Assembly (NCBI GenBank): GCA_017463365.1
Contig: JAFTPH010000049.1
Location: forward strand, 1 to 41,681
DNA length: 41,681 nucleotides
Direction: 5' to 3'
DNA from: Bacilli bacterium
GTDB lineage: Bacteria > Bacillota_I > Bacilli_A > ML615J-28 > CAG-313
Shown here: positions 1 through 8,040 of the stretch, one piece after another
Layout: each line of letters starts with the position of its first letter
Numbering within the stretch: the stretch's first letter is position 1
Translations under genes and position numbers: made by a program
The notes under the pieces: generated by a model
Database searches by the model: none
Told to the model about the DNA's origin: nothing
The model's input: only the letters and a program-made list of their open reading frames with translations

Positions 1-74
1 AAAAAAACGGAAACTAACTTTACAAAAGAGGCAATTGTTTAAATTGCTTTATTCTTTTATAAAATCAATTTCCG
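1..74 (-). terminator. Long terminator hairpin of the structured RNA
   Basis: Three stacked stems are visible: CGGAAA with TTTCCG (8-13/69-74), AAAAGA with TCTTTT (24-29/53-58) and GCAATT with AATTGC (31-36/42-47). On minus the hairpin is followed by at least seven U at the window edge. It could also be an attenuator of a downstream gene that is out of view. Confidence 0.6.
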
Positions 75-185
75 CGTAAAGTCTTTTGCGCAATCTAAGG
101 TACCGGTAATCCGGAGTAGCAAATCATCAATATATATATTATCCCAAAAGACTAGATGATATATTTTAAAACTTGACTTTTTACT
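1..185 (-). ncRNA. Putative structured RNA or 5' leader (unidentified)
   Basis: A promoter at 219-191 on minus would start a transcript near 184 that runs to the window edge. The RNA is rich in pairing. GUCUUUUG (152-145) can pair with CAAAAGAC (88-81), and AUCAUC (160-155) with GAUGAU (128-123); these two stems cross, so they form either a pseudoknot or mutually exclusive states. A small CCGG-AUUA-CCGG hairpin lies at 114-103. The 3' end is a long three-tier hairpin (74-8) followed by a U-run. No protein-coding frame of note is present. The size, about 180 nt, fits a stand-alone RNA such as 6S RNA, or a riboswitch/attenuator leader for a gene left of the window. I could not match it to a known class; T-box, SAM, TPP, purine and FMN signatures were looked for and not found. 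Confidence 0.5.
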
Positions 186-190
186 CTTAT

Positions 191-219
191 ATTATACCAT
201 TTTTTATGTGTTTTGTCTA
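191..219 (-). promoter_or_regulatory. Sigma-A-type promoter of the structured RNA
   Basis: On minus, TAGACA (219-214) and a perfect TATAAT (196-191) are separated by 17 bp. It lies downstream of the terminator of the ABC exporter operon, so it begins a new transcription unit. Confidence 0.65.
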
Positions 220-274
220 TAGTTTTTTTAGAATTTTTGTTGAGAAAATAATAAGAAATGAACTTTCCTTATAA

Positions 275-303
275 ATAAAAAAGGCGGGAAACATACCCGC
301 CGT
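275..303 (-). terminator. Terminator of the first ABC exporter operon
   Basis: The hairpin GGCGGG-7 nt-CCCGCC (283-301) is followed on minus by TTTTTT. It is about 75 bases after the stop of the last exporter gene. Confidence 0.85.
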
Positions 304-375
304 AAATGGACCAGTGTTATCTTGACCAGCCCTTTTATTATACTTAAATTATATAATATTTATTTTAATTTTTTG

Positions 376-2247
376 TTAGATTTCTTTTCCCGCAAATTGT
401 GTCATATATAAATCATAATACTTACCTTGTTTTTTAAGTAATTCATAATGATTTCCTTGTTCCACAATTTCTCCTTTATCAATAACAACAATAACATCGG
501 AATCTTGAATTGTTGATAAACGGTGAGCAATAATTAAACTAGTTCTATTATGCATAAGGTTAGCCATAGCATCTTGAATGTTTTTTTCTGTTCTTGTGTC
601 AACACTAGATGTTGCTTCATCTAAAATTAAGATTTTAGGATCTGCTAATACCGCTCTACCAATTGATAATAATTGTCGTTGTCCTTGAGATAGATTAGAT
701 CCGCCTTCTGATAAAACTGTATCGTACTTATCAGTTAAATTTCTAATAAAGTAATTAGAGTTACTTAAAATACCAGCTGCTTTAACTTCTTCATCAGTTG
801 CGTCGGCATTCCCATATTTTAAGTTATTCTTAATAGTGTCCTTGAATAATACTGTATCTTGTAATACAATCGCAATCGTGTTACGAAGATCATATTTAGG
901 TATATCATTAATATTTACACCATCAATTAAAATTTCTCCACTATCAACATCATAAAATCTCATAAGTAAATTAACAACTGTTGTTTTACCTGAACCTGTA
1001 GCTCCAACTAAAGCAATCTTTTGTCCTGGTTTTACACTTAAAGTAAAGTCTTTTAATACAGGTTGTCCTTCAACATAACTAAAGTTAATATGATTAAATT
1101 CAATATTTCCTTTAAATTCTTCATCGTTAATCTTAATAGTTCCTTTATCAACTTCATTTTCACTATCTAAGATTTCAAATACACGTTCAGCACAAGCAGT
1201 AGCTGTTAGAATTTGACCATAAAGATTGGCAATTTCATTAATTGGTCTTGTGAATTGACGACTGCTATTTAAGAATAAGATAATAGTTCCTATTGACAAA
1301 GTCATACCAAATGGATTGTTTACCGCAATATATGCACCAACAGCAGCAACGAGTACATATCCTAAATTTCCAATGAAGTTCATGATTGGTCCCATAGACC
1401 CACCCCAAATTTGAGCTAAAATTGAGGTTCTTGTATATTTATTGCTGATGTTATTAAACTCATTTATAACTTTTTCTTCTTTGTTATAAGCAACTACAGT
1501 TTTATATCCTGTAATCATTTCTTCAGCATGACCATTAAGTTCTCCTAAAATACTTGATTGTGCTTTAAAGTACTTACGCATTTTTCCTGTTAGTATTTTA
1601 GTCAATACTAAAGTTAAGACTACAGTTATCATTGTGACTAATGTTAAAAACCAACTATAGTAAATCATAATTGAAAGGGTTCCAATAATTGTCATAACTC
1701 CTGAAATTAATGACGCAATTGACTGAGAAATAGTATTACTAATATTTTCAACGTCATTTGTCATTCTACTCATTAAGTCTCCATGTGAATGAGTATCTAA
1801 GAATTTAATTGGAAGTTTTACAAACTTTTCAAAAAGATCAGTACGGATTTTTCTAACTGTTTCTTGAGATAATTTTGATGATGCCATTTGTCTTAAATAA
1901 CTAAAAATTGTTACAAAAACATAGACAATTGACAACATAATAATATATTTTAAAGCATTATCCCATCCATAGTTTTTTGATTCAAAATCTAAAGCATCAA
2001 TAATTTCTTTTTGAAGAATTGGTGACAATAAGCTTAGAATAGTCATTACAACCATTATCAACATTAAAGAAATAAATAAACCTTTTCGGTAATTAATATA
2101 TTTAATTAATTTTTTAAATGTTGTTTTAAAATCTTTCGGTTTTTCCACAAAAACACTTCTTGGACCACGTCCTGGTCCTCCCATTGGTCCACCAGGTCTG
2201 CCCATAGGACGATTTTGAGGTGCTTGATTAGGTCTGTTATTTGACAT
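376..2247 (-). CDS. ABC exporter half-transporter, catalytic subunit
   Basis: One half of a heterodimeric type IV ABC exporter (LmrCD/BmrCD/YfiBC-like), predicted to expel drugs or other hydrophobic compounds across the cytoplasmic membrane. The 623 residues begin with an unusual Pro/Gly/Arg-rich tail (about 1-35), then a six-helix transmembrane domain, then a nucleotide-binding domain with Walker A GATGSGKTT (near 414), an LSQGQ-type signature and Walker B ending LILDEATSS. The catalytic Glu and the switch His (IAHR) are present, so this is the consensus subunit. The start codon overlaps the stop of the partner as TAATG. It is third in a marR-ABC-ABC operon, which suggests MarR control. The substrate cannot be told from sequence. 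Confidence 0.93.
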   Translation of the reverse strand: MSNNRPNQAPQNRPMGRPGGPMGGPGRGPRSVFVEKPKDFKTTFKKLIKYINYRKGLFISLMLIMVVMTILSLLSPILQKEIIDALDFESKNYGWDNALKYIIMLSIVYVFVTIFSYLRQMASSKLSQETVRKIRTDLFEKFVKLPIKFLDTHSHGDLMSRMTNDVENISNTISQSIASLISGVMTIIGTLSIMIYYSWFLTLVTMITVVLTLVLTKILTGKMRKYFKAQSSILGELNGHAEEMITGYKTVVAYNKEEKVINEFNNISNKYTRTSILAQIWGGSMGPIMNFIGNLGYVLVAAVGAYIAVNNPFGMTLSIGTIILFLNSSRQFTRPINEIANLYGQILTATACAERVFEILDSENEVDKGTIKINDEEFKGNIEFNHINFSYVEGQPVLKDFTLSVKPGQKIALVGATGSGKTTVVNLLMRFYDVDSGEILIDGVNINDIPKYDLRNTIAIVLQDTVLFKDTIKNNLKYGNADATDEEVKAAGILSNSNYFIRNLTDKYDTVLSEGGSNLSQGQRQLLSIGRAVLADPKILILDEATSSVDTRTEKNIQDAMANLMHNRTSLIIAHRLSTIQDSDVIVVIDKGEIVEQGNHYELLKKQGKYYDLYMTQFAGKEI

Positions 2248-3992
2248 TATTCTTCACCTTCTTTCTTTAATTGTGAATTATAAATATCAATGTAAATAGG
2301 ACTTGATTCCATCAATTCTTCGTGAGTTCCAATTGAAGCAATCTTTCCATCATTTAAAACAACAATTTTATCGGCATTTCTTACGCTTGCTACACGTTGA
2401 GCAATAGTAATGATAGTCATATCACTTAAATCTTTATTAATCGCCTTATATAATTCAGCTTCTGTTTTTAAATCTAGAGCACTAGTTGAATCATCAAAAA
2501 TTAAAATTTCTGGTTTTTTAATCAAAGCTCTAGCAATTGATACACGTTGTTTTTGTCCTCCTGATAAGGACGCACCCTTTTCAGCAACAAATGTATCATA
2601 TCCTTCATTAAAGCTTTCAATAAATGAATCTGCTTGAGCAAGACTTGCTGCGTACTTCACTTCTTCAATTGTCGCATCTTCCTTACCCCAACAAATGTTA
2701 TCTTTAATAGTGCCAGAATATAATTCACTTTTTTGAAGAACCATTGCTACTTTATTTCTTAATGTATTAAATGAATATTCTTTAACATTTTTACCATCTA
2801 CGAATACTTCACCATCTGTTACATCATAAAATCTTGGAATTAGATTAACAAGTGTGCTTTTTCCACATCCAGTTGAACCTAAAATACCAATCTTTTCTCC
2901 TTTATTAACCTTTAAGTTAATATTATCTAAAACTACTTCCCCACTAGAATTAGGATATGAGAAACTTACATTTTTAAATTCAACTGTTCCTGTTTCTTCT
3001 ACTAATTCTTCATCTTCTAATACAACTTCTTCTTGTCCTTCTATCACAACTGGTTTACAATCTAAAACCATATTAAGTCGTTTAATACTAGCAATACCTC
3101 TTACAATACTTTGGAAGAACATCGCAAGCATTAAGAAACCATTAAGAATAGTTGAGATATATGTAATAGCTGAACTTAATTCTCCAATTTTAAGTCCTCC
3201 ACCATTAGTAATGTTGTATCCTCCAATATATAGGATCGCAACCATGGCCCCACAGAAAATAATATTAATGAACGGAGATAGAAGTGCCATTAATTTAAAG
3301 ATTTTCCAGTTAATGTCAAATAAGTTGTCATTAGCTTTTTTAAATCTTTTGCTTTCTTTATATTCAGCAGTATAAGCTTTAACTACACGAGCTCCTGTTA
3401 CATTTTCTTGTACAACCGCATTTACATCATCAACACGTTCTTGTACTTTACCAAATAGTGGCGCAATCTTTATTAAAAAGAAGATCATGATTACTATCAT
3501 AAGTGGTAAAGCGACAAATAAAATTGGTCTAAATTCTTTACTTATTCTTAGTAAGAAATAAATACCCATTGCGAATTGCATAAGTTGTCTAATCATCATA
3601 CGCATTGACATTGAAACAATATTTGTAACTTGGGTAACGTCATTTGTAAGTCTTGTAACAAGAGACCCTGTTGTAAAATTATCAGTTTGTTCAAAACTTA
3701 AATTGATTACGCGGTTAAATAAATCTTTACGCATATCGTTAGAATAATTGAATGCAGCAAGATTTGTAAATACTCCTGATAAAATCCCAAATAATCCACC
3801 TACAAATACCGTACCTATCATTGTTAATCCGATTTTAATAATAAATTCTAAATCACCATTTTCTAATCCAATATCCACAATTTGAGCCATTAAATTTGGT
3901 TGAAGTAAATCCATAAATACTTCTCCCACCATAAATAATGGTGCTAAAATTGCAAAAAACCAATATTTTTTTAAATATTTAAAAATTCTCAT
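2247..3992 (-). CDS. ABC exporter half-transporter, degenerate-site subunit
   Basis: Partner of the downstream half-transporter. The 581 residues have six predicted helices and then a nucleotide-binding domain with Walker A GSTGCGKST (near 377) and signature LSGGQKQR. Walker B reads IFDDSTSALD, with Asp in place of the catalytic Glu, and the switch His is replaced by Gln (IAQR). This combination is the hallmark of the non-catalytic half of heterodimeric exporters such as TM287/288 or BmrCD, where one ATP site is degenerate. Its ATG overlaps the TGA of marR by four bases (ATGA), so translation is probably coupled. Pairing and export role are well supported; the exported compound is unknown. 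Confidence 0.93.
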   Translation of the reverse strand: MRIFKYLKKYWFFAILAPLFMVGEVFMDLLQPNLMAQIVDIGLENGDLEFIIKIGLTMIGTVFVGGLFGILSGVFTNLAAFNYSNDMRKDLFNRVINLSFEQTDNFTTGSLVTRLTNDVTQVTNIVSMSMRMMIRQLMQFAMGIYFLLRISKEFRPILFVALPLMIVIMIFFLIKIAPLFGKVQERVDDVNAVVQENVTGARVVKAYTAEYKESKRFKKANDNLFDINWKIFKLMALLSPFINIIFCGAMVAILYIGGYNITNGGGLKIGELSSAITYISTILNGFLMLAMFFQSIVRGIASIKRLNMVLDCKPVVIEGQEEVVLEDEELVEETGTVEFKNVSFSYPNSSGEVVLDNINLKVNKGEKIGILGSTGCGKSTLVNLIPRFYDVTDGEVFVDGKNVKEYSFNTLRNKVAMVLQKSELYSGTIKDNICWGKEDATIEEVKYAASLAQADSFIESFNEGYDTFVAEKGASLSGGQKQRVSIARALIKKPEILIFDDSTSALDLKTEAELYKAINKDLSDMTIITIAQRVASVRNADKIVVLNDGKIASIGTHEELMESSPIYIDIYNSQLKKEGEE

Positions 3993-4459
3993 TTTTTGCA
4001 GTCCTCCAACATCTTCTTGACTAATTTTCTTAAAACTTCTTTAGTAATTTTTAATTCTTCTTCATCAATTTCACTAGTTAAATTGACATCTAACATTTGA
4101 ACTTGTTTTCTACCTTCTTCACAGATTTTTTTACCAGCCTCTGTGATTTTAACCTTAATACATCTTTGGTCTTCAGCACTTGTAGTTCTTGTTATTAACC
4201 CATCAGCTTCCATCTTTTGTAAAGCAACACTTACTGTTGATGGTCTAACATGAGCTCTTTCAACTAGTTCTACTTGGGTTAAATATTCGTGATGATCTAA
4301 ATGAATTAAAATCGCATGTACCGTATTAGATACTCCTTTATTAACCATTGACTCATGAATTTTGTGACCAAATAAATGATGAACATCTCTTACTAACATC
4401 ATAAGAGTTTTGTTTTCATCTAATATACACTGTTTTTGTTTTTCATCTAATTTATTCAT
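3989..4459 (-). CDS. MarR-family transcriptional regulator of the ABC exporter
   Basis: A 156-residue winged-helix regulator of the MarR family. The middle carries the expected recognition region (about 55-95, with VELVERAHVRPSTVSVALQK) followed by the wing containing the Asp-Gln-Arg element typical of the family (TSAEDQRCIKVKITEAG). The C-terminal helix would complete the dimer interface. It is the first gene of the operon and overlaps the exporter by ATGA. A palindrome lies over the -10 region just upstream, so self-repression released by a ligand exported by the pump is the natural model. Known MarR-exporter pairs in Bacilli behave this way; here it is inferred from arrangement. Confidence 0.9.
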   Translation of the reverse strand: MNKLDEKQKQCILDENKTLMMLVRDVHHLFGHKIHESMVNKGVSNTVHAILIHLDHHEYLTQVELVERAHVRPSTVSVALQKMEADGLITRTTSAEDQRCIKVKITEAGKKICEEGRKQVQMLDVNLTSEIDEEELKITKEVLRKLVKKMLEDCKK

Positions 4460-4481
4460 AAATTATACCTCTATAAAAAAT

Positions 4482-4527
4482 TAATTAGTTACCTAACTAA
4501 TTATACCCAAAATTTCTAAAATTTCAA
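4482..4527 (-). promoter_or_regulatory. Promoter and MarR operator of the exporter operon
   Basis: On minus, TTGAAA (4527-4522) and TATAAT (4505-4500) are spaced by 16 bp. An inverted repeat with 10-bp arms and a 2-nt centre, TAATTAGTTA-CC-TAACTAATTA (4482-4503), overlaps the -10 and the likely start site. Its size and TTAG/CTAA core resemble known MarR operators, so it is probably the binding site of the adjacent regulator. Confidence 0.75.
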
Positions 4528-4542
4528 CTTAAATGCATTAAA

Positions 4543-4569
4543 AAATAACCTAGATTTTCTAGGTTATTT
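4543..4569 (-). terminator. Terminator of the XRE/lipoprotein operon
   Basis: A 10-bp perfect stem AATAACCTAG/CTAGGTTATT with a 5-nt loop, followed on minus by TTTTTT. It overlaps the stop codon of the lipoprotein gene and separates it from the marR promoter. Confidence 0.85.
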
Positions 4570-5721
4570 AACATCACTTTTATTTTCATCAAATATTAAA
4601 AAGGTTCTGTTATTTTCTTCGATAATTTGAAAATATAAATATTTATCATTCCCCACCTTAGCTATTATATAATCCTCTTTTATTTCGAAAGGTCCACCAT
4701 ATTTTTTAATATTTCCGTAACTATTGTCACTAATTTCACAATATAAATATGGACCTTCCGCACTAATTCCTATTTCTACAAAATCATTATCATTCAAATA
4801 ATATATTCCTAAGTAATTGTGATATTTTTCTCCTTTTATGAATTCAGCAAACTTACTTGGATTTTTTAGCGTATACATAGCAATTCCATTATCATAATAT
4901 GTAAGAGATAATACAATGTTATCATAGATATTATCCGAGTAAATTGATAGAATATATTTGTTTCCTATTTTGTAACATTCATGAAGTACACCTGATGCCC
5001 TGATGCACGCTCGACCAGAAATTGCTTGCCAAAATTTTGTTTCTACTAAATCGCTCCAACTTTTATATGTAACCTCTTCAATTGTTTTAGCTGCTTCAAC
5101 AAATTCATCATAAGGCATACTAATATTTTCATCATTTAATACTAATTTTGATTCCAACAAAGGGATAAATTCTTCCATTAAATATATTGTTGATACGGAA
5201 AACATACTAAATTCAAAATTTTCATCTATCACTCTATCTATATAATATAATCTGCTATCTTCATCAACTAATAATAAGAAATCATATATACATTCACTTT
5301 CTAAAAACTTCTTTTTTACACCAATACAATTAACTATCTTACTAAAATCAACATAATTAACTAAAGAAAAATTAAACATTTCTTTTTTATGTTCTAAAAA
5401 CTCATTATACAAAGAAAATTCATATTGACTATCATAGAAATGAAACACTTTGCCTTCTGCTAGATCATTATTACTAGGAGCATGTGGAATAAAAGACATA
5501 TGTGCTGCCGCGTAAACTTGTGATTTAATAACATAATCACCGTAGTAAAAACCAAGTTTGTCAAAATATCCTGCCTTTTGATACATTTTTATCGCTTCTT
5601 TATCTTGGTAATAATCTCTATTTTCTCTATCTTCAAATGGATTAGAATTACCACATGAAATTAAGCATAAACTAAGTAAACACAACATAACAATTAATAA
5701 AATTTTTTGATTTTTTTTCAT
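4564..5721 (-). CDS. Predicted lipoprotein of unknown function
   Basis: 385 residues beginning with a lysine-rich start, a hydrophobic helix and the lipobox LISC (Cys near 23), so the mature protein should be lipid-anchored on the outer face of the membrane. The rest is soluble-looking, rich in aromatic and acidic residues, with no domain I recognise. It follows the membrane-anchored XRE regulator by only 3 bases; the ribosome site GGAGG is embedded in the end of that gene (its TAG stop), so the two are translationally coupled. A partnership in which the lipoprotein senses or modulates something for the transmembrane regulator is possible but is inference. Confidence 0.75.
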   Translation of the reverse strand: MKKNQKILLIVMLCLLSLCLISCGNSNPFEDRENRDYYQDKEAIKMYQKAGYFDKLGFYYGDYVIKSQVYAAAHMSFIPHAPSNNDLAEGKVFHFYDSQYEFSLYNEFLEHKKEMFNFSLVNYVDFSKIVNCIGVKKKFLESECIYDFLLLVDEDSRLYYIDRVIDENFEFSMFSVSTIYLMEEFIPLLESKLVLNDENISMPYDEFVEAAKTIEEVTYKSWSDLVETKFWQAISGRACIRASGVLHECYKIGNKYILSIYSDNIYDNIVLSLTYYDNGIAMYTLKNPSKFAEFIKGEKYHNYLGIYYLNDNDFVEIGISAEGPYLYCEISDNSYGNIKKYGGPFEIKEDYIIAKVGNDKYLYFQIIEENNRTFLIFDENKSDVK

Positions 5722-5724
5722 ATT

Positions 5725-6417
5725 CTACCTCCATTCATACTCACTAATAATTAATCTATTTATTTGTTCTTGATAAGCAAAAAAGATATATTTTTTCTCT
5801 TCTTTTTCTAAAATCCAAAACAAATCACTTGAATCATAAAATACATATAAATAATACGGAAGGCTATTATATATATCTAAAGTTAAATTATTTTTCCACC
5901 TTTTATCATTATGTATCTTTTGTTCAAAACTATCTGCTTGTGAACCATCTTCAAACATAAAATAATATATATTACTTTCTTTTATCTGATCCATATCAGG
6001 CATTGATGAAACATCCACATAATCGAATTTCTTTACATTAGGCAGTCCATATCCAATATAGTTTTCTGTCTTTCTATAAAGTTCTTTTTCTCTTCTTATA
6101 TTCTTAGTTAAAAATAATACAATCGTCAATAAACTCATTAAACACGCTATTAATAATAAAATATAAATTATTTTCTTGTGTTTTTTCTTTTCTTTAATAT
6201 TTTGGGTTGTTTCTACTTTCTTATCTATTCCCATCAACTCATCTACTGTTACATTCAATGTTTCAGCTAGTGTTGGATATAGTGATACATCGGGCATTCC
6301 TCGATCGTTTTCCCACTTGCTTACTGCTTGTTTACTAACAAATAACCTTGATGCAAATTGTTCTTGAGTTAGATTATTATCTTGCCTATATTTTTTAATT
6401 CTTTCTGATAACTTCAT
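5725..6417 (-). CDS. Membrane-anchored XRE-family regulator
   Basis: 230 residues. Residues about 5-62 form a clear Cro/C1-type helix-turn-helix (LTQEQFASRLFVSKQAVSKW, followed by DVSLYPTLAETLNV). A basic stretch and one transmembrane helix follow (about 83-106). The remaining 120 residues would lie outside the cell and match nothing I know. This arrangement, a DNA-binding head tied to an external domain by one helix, is that of a one-component transmembrane sensor-regulator. It has its own promoter and is coupled to the lipoprotein gene. The ribosome site AGGAG precedes the ATG. Target genes are unknown; the lipoprotein gene and its own promoter are the simplest guesses. Confidence 0.8.
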   Translation of the reverse strand: MKLSERIKKYRQDNNLTQEQFASRLFVSKQAVSKWENDRGMPDVSLYPTLAETLNVTVDELMGIDKKVETTQNIKEKKKHKKIIYILLLIACLMSLLTIVLFLTKNIRREKELYRKTENYIGYGLPNVKKFDYVDVSSMPDMDQIKESNIYYFMFEDGSQADSFEQKIHNDKRWKNNLTLDIYNSLPYYLYVFYDSSDLFWILEKEEKKYIFFAYQEQINRLIISEYEWR

Positions 6418-6439
6418 ATGATAACTCCTAGTTACCTAT

Positions 6440-6468
6440 ATTATATATAATTAATTTAACTTTTACAA
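6440..6468 (-). promoter_or_regulatory. Promoter of the XRE/lipoprotein pair
   Basis: On minus, TTGTAA (6468-6463) and TATAAT (6445-6440) with 17 bp between them, about 20 bases before the start codon. Confidence 0.65.
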
Positions 6469-6525
6469 GTAAAAATGGTATACGCATAGTTGACAAAAGA
6501 AAAACATCCTTTAATTTCTTGGTAG

Positions 6526-7392
6526 TTATTTTTGTTCTAATTTTTTTGTTATTTCTCTAAAAAATTCTTCATTCCATAAATCTAATTTATCTTTATCCTT
6601 AACAAATGGCATCACATCATCTATAGCTTGTCTAAAATTTATCTTTGAAAATCTATCATATAGCATCTCTTTCAAACTATCAATTGTTAAATTGTAATTT
6701 TGATCAATAAATTTTGACTGTATCAATTTTTCTTTAAGAGTTTCCATATTAACCTTCGCGCCAATCGACAAAAAGAAAACATAATCATAAAAGTCTCTTC
6801 CTTTCACTCTTGTTTTCCAGTTGCGACACAAGCATGCATGTATTTTTCCTGCAAATAGTGTTTCAAGATCACAAATTTTAACTTTGTACGGAGCTGGCAA
6901 CAGTCCAATTTTTTCTTCATATGTTGCCCCTGATGCTGGAAGAATATCCACTTCAAACTTTATTCTTATTATTTCATCTTTATTTATTAACTCAACATCT
7001 GAATTTTGATTATAAAATGTCATAATATGTTCTTTTGTATTCCCCTTCAAGAAAGCTGATTTAATATTAGAGTCTATTGTTTTTTCTTTTTCTGTAACTT
7101 TGAATGACAAACCCAGACTACTTGTTTCATTTTCAATATAATTAAAGTATTTAGTCAAATCAAAGTTTTTATTTTGATATATCAAAGTAAAATCCAGATC
7201 TTCACTGAATCTATCTAAACCATAAAAAATTCTTAACGCAGTACCACCGTAAAAAGCAGCCTCCTTAAAAAAACCCCCCCTTGATAAACCACATAATATA
7301 ATTTCTTGCACAATTTCTTTAATTGCATTTTTCTTATCTTCAATATTGTCTGTTTGATATTTTGCTAGCATTTGTTCCAATATTTTATTCAT
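6526..7392 (-). CDS. AbiEii/AbiGii-family nucleotidyltransferase toxin
   Basis: 288 residues of the nucleotidyltransferase AbiEii family (type IV toxin-antitoxin systems, also used in abortive phage defence). The signature is near the N-terminus: FYGGTALRIFYG (about 48-59) followed by RFSEDLDF, which supplies the Gly-Gly and Asp-x-Asp metal/nucleotide site. A later block (KICDLETLFAGKIHACLCR, about 170-189) with KGRDFYDY is also typical. Family members are thought to modify tRNA or other targets and stop growth. The gene overlaps the upstream antitoxin gene by ATGA. I see no clear terminator after it, so some read-through toward the XRE gene is possible. Confidence 0.9.
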   Translation of the reverse strand: MNKILEQMLAKYQTDNIEDKKNAIKEIVQEIILCGLSRGGFFKEAAFYGGTALRIFYGLDRFSEDLDFTLIYQNKNFDLTKYFNYIENETSSLGLSFKVTEKEKTIDSNIKSAFLKGNTKEHIMTFYNQNSDVELINKDEIIRIKFEVDILPASGATYEEKIGLLPAPYKVKICDLETLFAGKIHACLCRNWKTRVKGRDFYDYVFFLSIGAKVNMETLKEKLIQSKFIDQNYNLTIDSLKEMLYDRFSKINFRQAIDDVMPFVKDKDKLDLWNEEFFREITKKLEQK

Positions 7393-7979
7393 CTATTTCC
7401 CACCTTTATATATTTCATTAGAAAGTTTAAATTTGTAGAGTGATATAAAGGAGCCATCCTTAATATATCCTCTTTATTTAAATTATTGAATTTTTCTTCG
7501 TCTATTCTTAAATCTTCAAATAATAATTCTTCAAATTCTTTTATGTTTTTAACTGGTGATATAGTATATAATTTATCACATAAAGCTTTTTCTGCTGATG
7601 CAATTTGATATGAATAACCATCTTCAACACATAAAGATACCCCTAAATAATAGACATCTTTGGGAATATCTCGATATGTATAATAACCAAAATGATTTTT
7701 ATATTTTTTTATTTTACGCTTTTTTAAGGTTGCACATGTATATGTTTTATATACAGTTTCAATTATTAGCTGTTCTTTATACAAAACATAATCAAATGAT
7801 AAATATGAAGGTCCATAAATAAACTGTGCAAGTTTTTCTCCATTAGTTCTAGAGTTTGTTTCATATAGGCCTTTAACTAGTGGAAATAAATTACCTCTTT
7901 TTATTTCTCTCGATATTTTTCCCTTTATGTCCGAAAAATTAAAATATTGCTTTTTTAATTGTTCAACTGTAATTACCAT
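7389..7979 (-). CDS. AbiEi-like antitoxin / transcriptional regulator
   Basis: 196 residues placed directly upstream of, and overlapping by four bases, the AbiEii toxin gene. The N-terminus (about 1-45) fits a small winged-helix domain ending in KRGNLFPLVKGLYETN, which resembles the RGxLxRVxRGvY-type wing of AbiEi antitoxins. The middle (SYLSFDYVLYKEQLI and IASAEKALCDKLYTI) matches the C-terminal antitoxin region seen in this class. Known AbiEi proteins repress their own operon by binding inverted repeats and neutralise the toxin without forming a stable complex. A good promoter and a large inverted repeat lie just upstream. Start supported by AGGAGG. Confidence 0.82.
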   Translation of the reverse strand: MVITVEQLKKQYFNFSDIKGKISREIKRGNLFPLVKGLYETNSRTNGEKLAQFIYGPSYLSFDYVLYKEQLIIETVYKTYTCATLKKRKIKKYKNHFGYYTYRDIPKDVYYLGVSLCVEDGYSYQIASAEKALCDKLYTISPVKNIKEFEELLFEDLRIDEEKFNNLNKEDILRMAPLYHSTNLNFLMKYIKVGNR

Positions 7980-8000
7980 AATGTTCCTCCTCTCAATATT

Positions 8001-8029
8001 ATTATATCACTTTTTTAAAAAAATATCAA
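8001..8029 (-). promoter_or_regulatory. Promoter of the AbiE-type operon
   Basis: On minus, TTGATA (8029-8024) and TATAAT (8006-8001) with a 17-bp spacer, followed by the AGGAGG ribosome site of the antitoxin gene. Confidence 0.75.
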
Positions 8030-8040
8030 TACTTTTTTGT

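Noticed and set aside
60-125. Resemblance of CCGGTAATCCGGAGTAGC on plus to the 3' arm of a TPP riboswitch
   Set aside because: The required CUGAGA and ACCUGAU elements are missing and no promoter or plus-strand gene follows; the minus-strand reading has a promoter and a terminator.
2854-3375. 173-codon open frame on plus opposite an ABC subunit
   Set aside because: Shadow of the nucleotide-binding and membrane domains, no ribosome site or promoter.
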